A stretch of DNA of 9,993 nt from DATCLA01 sp036564195 (GTDB taxonomy: Bacteria > Bacillota > UBA4882 > UBA8346). The notes beneath the pieces are model-generated. The model had not been told where the DNA came from. It saw only the letters and a list, made by a program, of their open reading frames with translations, and did no database searches. The DNA is taken from contig DATCLA010000065.1 in assembly GCA_036564195.1 (NCBI GenBank), positions 1-9,993 on the forward strand, given 5' to 3'. Positions 1 to 4,872 of this stretch are shown piece after piece. The translations under genes were made by a program, and so were the position numbers. Position 1 is the stretch's first letter; each line of letters opens with the position of its first letter.

Positions 1-2
1 AA

Positions 3-146
3 GAACTCCGGTACACCGGACGTCCGGAAACTATTAGCTTATTCATAGAAAACGCCATCCGTTCCTGCCTGGAGGCTCCGGGCGCGGCGGAAATGACCGT
101 GGCCTTCTTAGCGGACGGACCATACGGCGTTCCGGTTAAAAGTTAA
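3..146 (+). CDS. C-terminal end of an unidentified protein (5' partial)
   Basis: An open frame enters from the left edge and ends at TAA 144-146, giving 47 residues that begin ELRYTGRPET and end in FLADGPYGVPVKS. The other two plus-strand frames stop within the first 50 bases, and the residue mix (a helix followed by a beta strand and a Gly-Pro turn) is protein-like. The ending 'TVAFLADGPYGVPV' loosely recalls the C-terminal strand of nickel-dependent lactate racemase (LarA) family proteins, which often end in a similar 'VAVIP-GP--P' motif. This is a memory-based resemblance over a very short stretch, so no function is assigned. The next intrinsic terminator on this strand is about 195 bases downstream. 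Confidence 0.6.
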   Translation, partial: ELRYTGRPETISLFIENAIRSCLEAPGAAEMTVAFLADGPYGVPVKS

Positions 147-152
147 CCAAAC

Positions 153-310
153 AGAGGGACTGGGATCTGAAGTAAAAAACACCGACAGAACAGGGGTCTT
201 GTCTGCCGGAGGGACGTACAGGCTCCCCGTCCCCTAGACTTTTCCCTTTTCACGTCGAACCGGCCAGACAAGTCCCTGGTCCTGGGGGCGACGAATCTTT
301 CTCTCCTAGA
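153..310. ncRNA. Structured non-coding region, possible small RNA or long leader
   Basis: No gene is visible between 147 and 340, but the stretch has much pairing potential. CAGGG 191-195 can pair with CCCTG 274-278, CTTGTCTG 198-205 with CAGACAAG 265-272, and CCGG 206-209 with CCGG 260-263. Together these make a rod of about 17 base pairs with small internal loops. Inside it GGGACG 211-216 can pair with CGTCCC 228-233. A competing local hairpin pairs 182-192 with 200-209; read on the minus strand it is followed by six T (174-179), like an intrinsic terminator. A long imperfect rod is in the style of 6S RNA, but I do not recognise a specific family, and neither strand nor ends can be fixed by eye. 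Confidence 0.3.
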
Positions 311-339
311 GACTGAAAAGTATCTGTGATATAATTATC

Positions 340-380
340 TGTACCTTTATTGCTATTAGCTGAAGGTACATTTTTTATTT
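340..380 (+). terminator. Intrinsic terminator
   Basis: The 8-base arms TGTACCTT (340-347) and AAGGTACA (363-370) are perfectly complementary. The loop contains a small GCT/AGC mini-stem, and the tail is T-rich (371-380). This is a typical Rho-independent terminator for transcription running rightwards, either from the partial gene at the left edge or from a small RNA in 150-310. Confidence 0.65.
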
Positions 381-444
381 TATGGAGTGCAAAAGATAAT
401 TGAGGGTCTTAGCGGCGGTAGTATTTTGAGAAGTATCCTATTGG

Positions 445-746
445 ATGGAGGTGAGTAAGGGTGAATTTATCAGAACGCTTTATTGATTTGCATATGCACT
501 ATTACATAGCTTTGGTTTACTCTGTTAGGTTCTAATACTACGTTCTTTTCTCTGGAAAAGATATTTGCTATACTGTTGTTTGGGCCATTGCTATCACCTT
601 TTTATCCCATCTGTCTGAGCCCGACAGTTGCAGCAGGGATTATTCTATGATGTGCTGGCAATGTCCTCTTTTTACTCTATTTTGCTAATGATTTTTTGAT
701 TGCCGTTTGAGGCATTGCTGTTTTAGCAAATACCATAAGATTTTAG
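445..746 (+). pseudogene. Degraded small membrane-protein gene (candidate)
   Basis: A strong Shine-Dalgarno site (GGAGGTGAG, 447-455) sits 9 bases before GTG 461, which opens a frame of only 24 codons (stop TAA 533-535). A second frame from ATG 445 meets TGA at 484 and TAG at 526. From about 528 a third frame reads on with membrane-like sequence (LEKIFAILLFGPLLSP, then AGNVLFLLYFANDFLIAV). It is interrupted by TGA at 648-650 and 708-710 and ends at TAG 744-746. Reading both TGAs as Trp gives a continuous hydrophobic protein of two to three membrane segments. The simplest view is a gene of roughly 100 codons broken by one frameshift near 526 and by Trp-to-stop changes. I do not recognise the family. 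The region could instead be chance AT-rich sequence. Confidence 0.35.
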
Positions 747-810
747 AATGGATTGATAGTCGAGTTATTCTCCAAAATGCAACAAGAAAACATCTTTGTA
801 AAATCTCAAC
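747..810. other. Short intergenic stretch with no visible feature
   Basis: This AT-rich spacer lies between the degraded membrane-protein remnant and the -35 box of the HD/YwgA promoter. I see no open frame, repeat or hairpin of note in it on either strand. Confidence 0.5.
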
Positions 811-839
811 TTGTCAACAGTTAAGTTCTGTATTAAAAT
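811..839 (+). promoter_or_regulatory. Sigma-A type promoter of the HD/YwgA unit
   Basis: A -35 box TTGTCA (811-816) is separated by 17 bases from a -10 box TAAAAT (834-839), each one base from consensus. Transcription would start near 846, inside the LexA box that follows. This shows that the TTG at 811 is part of the promoter and not a start codon. Confidence 0.7.
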
Positions 840-845
840 AATGGT

Positions 846-863
846 AACGAACATATGTTCGTT
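846..863 (+). promoter_or_regulatory. LexA (DinR) operator, SOS box
   Basis: AACGAACATATGTTCGTT is a perfect 18-base palindrome. Its core CGAACATATGTTCG matches the known Gram-positive LexA/DinR consensus CGAAC-N4-GTTCG at every fixed position. It lies just downstream of the -10 box and covers the predicted transcription start, the classical position for repression. The unit downstream should therefore be off in undamaged cells and induced after RecA-stimulated LexA self-cleavage. Direct sequence evidence is strong; actual regulation is inferred. Confidence 0.88.
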
Positions 864-879
864 TTGGTGGTGTTTCTCT

Positions 880-2148
880 TTGCATTTCAGGGATCCGATT
901 CATGGATTTATCCCAGTTAATTTCTGGGAAAGAAAGATCATTGATTCGCAACCATTTCAAAGACTGCGCCATATAAAACAGCTTTCTTTAACCTATTTGG
1001 TATATCACGGAGCTGAACATACCCGCTTCGGTCACTCAATTGGTGTGATGCATTTGGTTTCGAAAGCGTTTCAAGGGGTTGTTAATAACAACAGTGATTT
1101 ATTTAGTAAAGAACAAAAAGAATGGTATGAGCAGATCTTGCGTTTAATGGCTCTTACTCATGATTTGGGACATGCTCCTTTTTCCCATGGCTCCGAGGCG
1201 GTCTTCCCGGAAAAGTTGTCACATGAAGATTATACGGAAAAAATTATTAAAGAAACAGTGATCGCCGAATACATTCAGGAAATTGGTAATGAATTTGTTC
1301 AGAAATATGGTGAAGGTTACAATATCACTCCGGAATTAATCTGTTCGGTGTATCGCGGCAGAAACATTTCTAACCCGGATTTCATATTCTTGAGAAAGTT
1401 CCTGGATAGTGAGTTAGATTGTGATAAAATGGATTATCTTCTCAGAGATTCATATTATTGTGGCGTAAATTATGGAAAATTCGACTTGGAGAGGTTAGTA
1501 GCTACTTTAACCGTACATAAAGAAGATAATAATCTATATTTAGCCATTAAAAAAGGTGGCTTGTATGCTTTTGAGGAGTTTGTCTTAGCCCGTTATTTTA
1601 TGTTTATCCAAGTTTATTTCCATAAAACCCGCAGGTTTTTAGATAAAGCATTAGTTGAATTTTTGAAGAAAAATTTAGTAAACGGGAAATATCCTAAGGA
1701 TGTTCACAGCTATTTGGAGTGGAATGATGGTAAAGTATGGCAACTGATTAATAACATCGAGCATCGGGATGAATATGCAGACAGGTTAATTAATAGAAAA
1801 ATAATGAAATGCGTGTATGAATCAAGGACCCATTCGGAAAAGCTTGATCTAAATATATTTCGGCTGATAAAAAATGAATTAATTAGAGATTTTGGCGAAG
1901 AAAATTTAGTCTTTGATTCGGCGGATAAATTAGCCCATAAGATTCCGCTCAAGCTTACCATCGAAAGTGAACAGGCGATTCCGATCATTCTCGGTCATAC
2001 TGACACACCGGGGACAATAAGTGACGAATCAGAAGTCATTAAGAATATGACGAAACCCATCAATATATGGCGGATTTATGCTAAAGAGGAGATAGCTACA
2101 GAGGCTGAAGCCTTGGTGAGAAAAAGATTTAGTGATATGTCAGCATAA
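880..2148 (+). CDS. HD-domain nucleotide phosphohydrolase, YwfO-like
   Basis: This is a cytoplasmic metal-dependent HD phosphohydrolase of the group containing B. subtilis YwfO, bacterial dNTP triphosphohydrolases such as E. faecalis EF1143, and SAMHD1. The likely reaction is removal of triphosphate from (d)NTPs; the substrate cannot be read from sequence. From TTG 880 the protein has 422 residues, close to the family's usual size, and begins with the characteristic FRDPIHGFI. Metal-site residues are visible: H52 in RFGHSIGV, H94-D95 in THDLGH, and an Asp in LDCDKMDYLLRD (D180 or D182); H115-E116 may be the additional catalytic pair. TTG 880 is preferred because GGTGGTG (866-872) lies 7 bases upstream, and because the earlier in-frame TTG 811 and ATG 841 lie in the promoter, upstream of the predicted transcript start. 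It is followed by the YwgA-like gene after 13 bases and is under a LexA box. Confidence 0.88.
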   Translation: MHFRDPIHGFIPVNFWERKIIDSQPFQRLRHIKQLSLTYLVYHGAEHTRFGHSIGVMHLVSKAFQGVVNNNSDLFSKEQKEWYEQILRLMALTHDLGHAPFSHGSEAVFPEKLSHEDYTEKIIKETVIAEYIQEIGNEFVQKYGEGYNITPELICSVYRGRNISNPDFIFLRKFLDSELDCDKMDYLLRDSYYCGVNYGKFDLERLVATLTVHKEDNNLYLAIKKGGLYAFEEFVLARYFMFIQVYFHKTRRFLDKALVEFLKKNLVNGKYPKDVHSYLEWNDGKVWQLINNIEHRDEYADRLINRKIMKCVYESRTHSEKLDLNIFRLIKNELIRDFGEENLVFDSADKLAHKIPLKLTIESEQAIPIILGHTDTPGTISDESEVIKNMTKPINIWRIYAKEEIATEAEALVRKRFSDMSA

Positions 2149-2161
2149 AAGGGGGATAAGC

Positions 2162-2695
2162 ATGAGTAAAATTGCGAGATTAATTCCCATAATCGAGAAA
2201 ATTAATCGGTTTCAAAAGCCAGGGCCCGGTAAAAAAACTCTCCAAAAACTGGTATATTTAATCCAAAGAAAAGGAGTTGGGCTTGGTTTTAATTTTTCTA
2301 TCCATTATTATGGTCCGTACAGTTCCGAATTGGATTATGCTCTTCACAGCCTTGAAATGCAAGGAGTCCTTGAAATTATTCCGGACGGAAAGACTCACCG
2401 TATCAGTCTAACCGAAAATGTGAATTTAATTGATGAAGATGAATCAGAAGCCTTTGATGCGGACCAATTAAGAAAGATTGACGAAATTATTTCTAAATTT
2501 GCTAATAAATCCGCTTATGACTTAGAGGCTCTCAGTACTACCGATTATGTGGCCCAACAGCTTCAAACTAATGGTAATTCAGGGGATCAAGAAAGTATCG
2601 TTAAGGGGGTAAGAAAGATTAAAGGAGATAAGTTCTCCCCAGAGAAAATAGAGGAAACGATCGCGGCTTTGAAAGAAGAGGGGTATTTAGAATAA
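2162..2695 (+). CDS. YwgA-like protein (Panacea/SocA-like, DUF4065 type)
   Basis: The product has 178 residues. Its N-terminal half has the pattern of YwgA and the related Panacea/SocA-type proteins: a helix ending in KKTLQKLVYLIQ (about residues 24-35), then FNFSIHYYGPYSSELDYAL (about 43-61), where the YGP motif is the hallmark. A small beta section and an acidic linker follow, and a helical C-terminus with several Lys/Glu-rich helices. Panacea domains are known as antitoxin or chaperone-like modules in some toxin-antitoxin and proteolytic-adaptor systems; the biochemical role of YwgA itself is not established. ATG 2162 is chosen because GGGGGAT (2151-2157) lies just upstream, whereas ATG 2132 overlaps the HD gene and has no such site. 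As I recall, ywgA and ywfO are also neighbours in Bacillus, which supports a functional pair here. Co-transcription under the same LexA box is expected. Confidence 0.8.
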   Translation: MSKIARLIPIIEKINRFQKPGPGKKTLQKLVYLIQRKGVGLGFNFSIHYYGPYSSELDYALHSLEMQGVLEIIPDGKTHRISLTENVNLIDEDESEAFDADQLRKIDEIISKFANKSAYDLEALSTTDYVAQQLQTNGNSGDQESIVKGVRKIKGDKFSPEKIEETIAALKEEGYLE

Positions 2696-2760
2696 TAGAA
2701 ATGAAGATATGATTAAAGCAAGACTGCTCGCTTGATAAAACTTTCTTCCAATTCTGATTT

Positions 2761-2792
2761 CCCCAAAACAACCGGTTAATACTTGGGGTTTT
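2761..2792 (+). terminator. Weak terminator-like hairpin between convergent genes
   Basis: CCCCAA (2761-2766) can pair with TTGGGG (2783-2788), with the palindrome AACCGGTT (2770-2777) in the loop and a short TTTT tail. It lies in the 99-base gap between the ends of the YwgA-like gene and the minus-strand permease, where a terminator is expected. The stem is short and the T tract poor, so this is a tentative call. Confidence 0.35.
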
Positions 2793-2794
2793 AG

Positions 2795-3694
2795 CTAAGT
2801 GGTCCTTCTGTCCGGTCGGATTACTAAAAATACGCCGACAAGAATCAGGAAACCGCCGCAAGCATGATATAAGTAGAACTTCTCTCCTAAAAATATGACC
2901 GCAATCAGCGAGGCGAAGACGGGAATCAACGATTGGAAAATACTGACCTTACTGACGGGAACATACTTCAGGGCAGTATTCTGAAATTGATTGGCCAAAA
3001 TCGAAGGAAAGATAGCTAAACCCAAGATACCGATAATGTGGATCCAGCGGACTTGACCGACCCAAACGCCATTAAATATAAGGTTCTCTATAATTACCGG
3101 AGGAATAGCTACTAGCAGACCGGCAAAGATCATCCAAGCCAACATCGGAAGTCGGGGCCAGTCACTGGCTTTATATTTATAAAGCACCGGAAAGAGCGGC
3201 CAAGTTAAAACATTTAACACCATAAACAAATCTCCGGTATTTGCTTTAAATCTTACCAAGTGCATCCAATCGCCTTGAAAGATAATCCACAGTACCCCGG
3301 TTAGCGACAGGATAAAACCGGTAAACTGGAGTCCGGTAATAGGTTCCCGATAGAGAACGTAGCCTGCCACTGCAACCATAATCGGCATGAAAGCATTGAT
3401 AAACGAGACATTAATGGCAGTACTGTAACGGACCGATTCATAAGCCAAGATGGTGTTAAGACTGTAACCGATCGATCCCAGGATTAAAATTAAAGGCCAC
3501 CGGCTCAAATAAAAGCGCCAGTTAGTCCGGATCTCTCGCCAACAAAAGGGCAATAAGATGAGTAAACTTCCTAACCAGCGCAAGAAGGTCAAGGTAATGG
3601 GAGGAATAACCTTTGTAACGAGTTTTGCCACGATGATATTACAACCGAAAAAGAGATTGGCTAAAATCAGTAATAAATAGGGAGAATAATTCAT
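2795..3694 (-). CDS. EamA/DMT-superfamily permease
   Basis: A 299-residue, highly hydrophobic protein with the usual arrangement of the drug/metabolite transporter superfamily: ten predicted membrane segments in two repeated EamA halves (about residues 5-135 and 150-290). Family marks include an N-terminal LANLFFGCNIIVAK segment, the FLRWLGSLLIL helix, 'ALKYVPVSKVSIFQSLIPVFASLIA' style sequence in the second half (residues about 240-265) and an EK after the LG near 270. It sits in the cytoplasmic membrane; members export or exchange amino acids, nucleosides, metabolites or drugs, and the substrate cannot be told from sequence. ATG 3692-3694 is preceded by AAGGA at about 9 bases, and the stop is TAG 2795-2797. 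It is a single-gene unit, convergent to the HD/YwgA pair and divergent from the hydrolase/transporter operon. Confidence 0.88.
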   Translation of the reverse strand: MNYSPYLLLILANLFFGCNIIVAKLVTKVIPPITLTFLRWLGSLLILLPFCWREIRTNWRFYLSRWPLILILGSIGYSLNTILAYESVRYSTAINVSFINAFMPIMVAVAGYVLYREPITGLQFTGFILSLTGVLWIIFQGDWMHLVRFKANTGDLFMVLNVLTWPLFPVLYKYKASDWPRLPMLAWMIFAGLLVAIPPVIIENLIFNGVWVGQVRWIHIIGILGLAIFPSILANQFQNTALKYVPVSKVSIFQSLIPVFASLIAVIFLGEKFYLYHACGGFLILVGVFLVIRPDRRTT

Positions 3695-3749
3695 TCTGTC
3701 TAGTCCTTGCTGTCTTTAATTAAAATGAATAACAATTAATGATATTTAT

Positions 3750-3755
3750 ATTATA
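3750..3755 (-). promoter_or_regulatory. -10 box of the EamA permease promoter
   Basis: The minus strand reads TATAAT here, about 56 bases before the permease start codon. No convincing -35 box is seen 17 bases further upstream, so the promoter is either weak or activated. Upstream of it (3825-3837) lies AACTGG-G-CCAGTT, a short dyad that could be an operator. Confidence 0.35.
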
Positions 3756-3930
3756 CACCTTAATCGTAAATCCGGTGACGTTTCCTAAATTGAATTACTC
3801 GGTTTTACCAGCTCACAGTCAATTAACTGGGCCAGTTCCCACATTATAAATACTTGGAATTATAACGTTGGAAGATGCGCATGGGGTGGCGCTACAGTTG
3901 ACTACTTACAGATATAACTTGTAAATCGAT

Positions 3931-3960
3931 AACATTAAATTAACAAAAATAATGTATAAT
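3931..3960 (+). promoter_or_regulatory. Candidate promoter of the hydrolase/peptide-transporter operon
   Basis: A perfect -10 box TATAAT lies at 3955-3960. The best -35 placement (AACATT, 3931-3936, spacer 18) is poor. Transcription would start near 3967 and leave an untranslated leader of about 140 bases before the hydrolase gene. Confidence 0.4.
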
Positions 3961-3976
3961 GAAGAATAAAAACTCG

Positions 3977-4092
3977 TCAGTTTAGTTTAGGCGGACTAAA
4001 AGGCAACGGTATGAATATATAGGTAGGGTGGTTTGACGGGCCATACTTTAAGCCGTAACCATAGAGCTTAAGGCTGAAAAGTTCAGGCAGTT
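3977..4092 (+). promoter_or_regulatory. Possibly structured 5' leader of the operon
   Basis: The leader contains a perfect hairpin, TTTAGT 3981-3986 with ACTAAA 3995-4000. It also holds two mutually exclusive pairings downstream: ACGG 4006-4009 with CCGT 4053-4056 plus GTATG 4009-4013 with CATAC 4042-4046, versus CTTTAAGCC 4046-4054 with GGCTGAAAAG 4072-4081. Competing stems just before a Shine-Dalgarno site are what a translational riboswitch or attenuator would look like. I do not recognise any known riboswitch core (not SAM, TPP, cobalamin, c-di-GMP, ZTP or T-box). Short pairings arise easily by chance, so confidence is low. Confidence 0.25.
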
Positions 4093-4106
4093 GGGAGGCG
4101 CCGCAG

Positions 4107-4853
4107 ACGAAAATTACCATTGTGGGCTGTTTCGGGGCATATCCGGGTAAAAATGAACCGACCTCAGGGTATCTGGTGGAGTATAAAGATACCAAAGTAT
4201 TAGTGGACTGTGGCAGCGGTGTATTGGCTAAAGTTCAGGAATTTGTAAGACTGGATCAGATCGCTGCGGTGGTTTTCAGCCATTATCACCGGGACCATTG
4301 TGCGGATCTGGAGTGCATGCAATATGCGGCATTGGTAGATCTGCAGCTTAAAAGAAGGACAACTCCTTTGTATATGTGGGGGAGCAAAGAATCGGGTTCC
4401 GGTATACCGTCACTTTCATATCAAGAGTATTGTCTGGCCGCATATTATCGTGAAAATGAAGACTTTACCATAGGTAAGCTTCATTTTCGAGTACAGCAAA
4501 ACCTCCATGATGTTCCGTCTTACAGTATTAAGATCCGGGATGCTGAAGGTAATGTTCTCGTTTATACCGGAGATACGGAATTTTACGAACAGTTGATCCC
4601 GTTTGCTCAGGGTGCTTCCTGTTTTCTTTGCGAGTGTTCGCTATATTCTGCCCAGAAAGGACAGGTTCCCGGTCACCTTAGTGCGGGTGAGGTTGGATTG
4701 CTGGCCAAAAGCAGTAAGGTTAAAAAGCTGGTCTTAACTCATTTACCCCATTATGGCGATCTGCATCAGCTGATTGCCGAAGCAGCCAGGGAATTTAATG
4801 GAAAAATTCTTCTTGCCCAACCGGGTATGGTGTTAAGAATAGATGATAAGTAA
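4107..4853 (+). CDS. Metallo-beta-lactamase-fold hydrolase, YhfI-like
   Basis: A cytoplasmic zinc-dependent hydrolase of the YhfI group, related to RNase Z/ElaC-type metallo-beta-lactamase proteins. The true substrate of this group is not known; phosphodiester or ester hydrolysis is likely from the fold. Numbered from ACG 4107 (248 residues), the ligands are H59-x-H61-x-D63-H64 in SHYHRDH, H134 in LHDVPSY, D156 in TGDT and H212 in LTHLPHYG. The strand KITIVGCFGAYPG opens the family fold. The only standard start, GTG 4122, would cut that first strand and lies about 23 bases from the Shine-Dalgarno site GGAGG (4094-4098). ACG 4107 has ideal spacing (8 bases), gives MKITIVG, and the frame is closed upstream by TAG 4062-4064. 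It is the first gene of the transporter operon, 19 bases before the binding-protein gene. Confidence 0.85.
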   Translation, partial: TKITIVGCFGAYPGKNEPTSGYLVEYKDTKVLVDCGSGVLAKVQEFVRLDQIAAVVFSHYHRDHCADLECMQYAALVDLQLKRRTTPLYMWGSKESGSGIPSLSYQEYCLAAYYRENEDFTIGKLHFRVQQNLHDVPSYSIKIRDAEGNVLVYTGDTEFYEQLIPFAQGASCFLCECSLYSAQKGQVPGHLSAGEVGLLAKSSKVKKLVLTHLPHYGDLHQLIAEAAREFNGKILLAQPGMVLRIDDK

Positions 4854-4872
4854 GTCATAAGGAGGATCTACC

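Noticed and set aside
811..879. N-terminal extension of the HD gene from TTG 811 or ATG 841
   Set aside because: These codons overlap the -35/-10 boxes and the LexA palindrome, lie before the predicted transcript start, and encode residues (WWCFSLHF) absent from the family N-terminus.
1710..1988. Minus-strand open frame of 92 codons
   Set aside because: Fully antisense to the HD gene, no ribosome site, no recognisable domain; a shadow frame.
2715..2735. Imperfect hairpin AAGCAAG/CTCGCTT after the YwgA-like gene
   Set aside because: Contains a mismatch and is not followed by a T tract on either strand, so it is not called a terminator.
2619..2861. Minus-strand open frame of 80 codons
   Set aside because: Spans the end of the YwgA-like gene, the intergenic gap and the permease end; low-complexity composition and conflict with real genes on both sides.
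4021..4060. T-box-like AGGGTGG sequence in the operon leader
   Set aside because: The following bases do not continue as the conserved ACCGCG part and no specifier loop or antiterminator/terminator pair is seen.
3977..4195. Minus-strand open frame of 72 codons over the operon leader
   Set aside because: Antisense to the conserved start of the hydrolase gene, no convincing start signal and a Pro/Phe-rich tail typical of chance frames.
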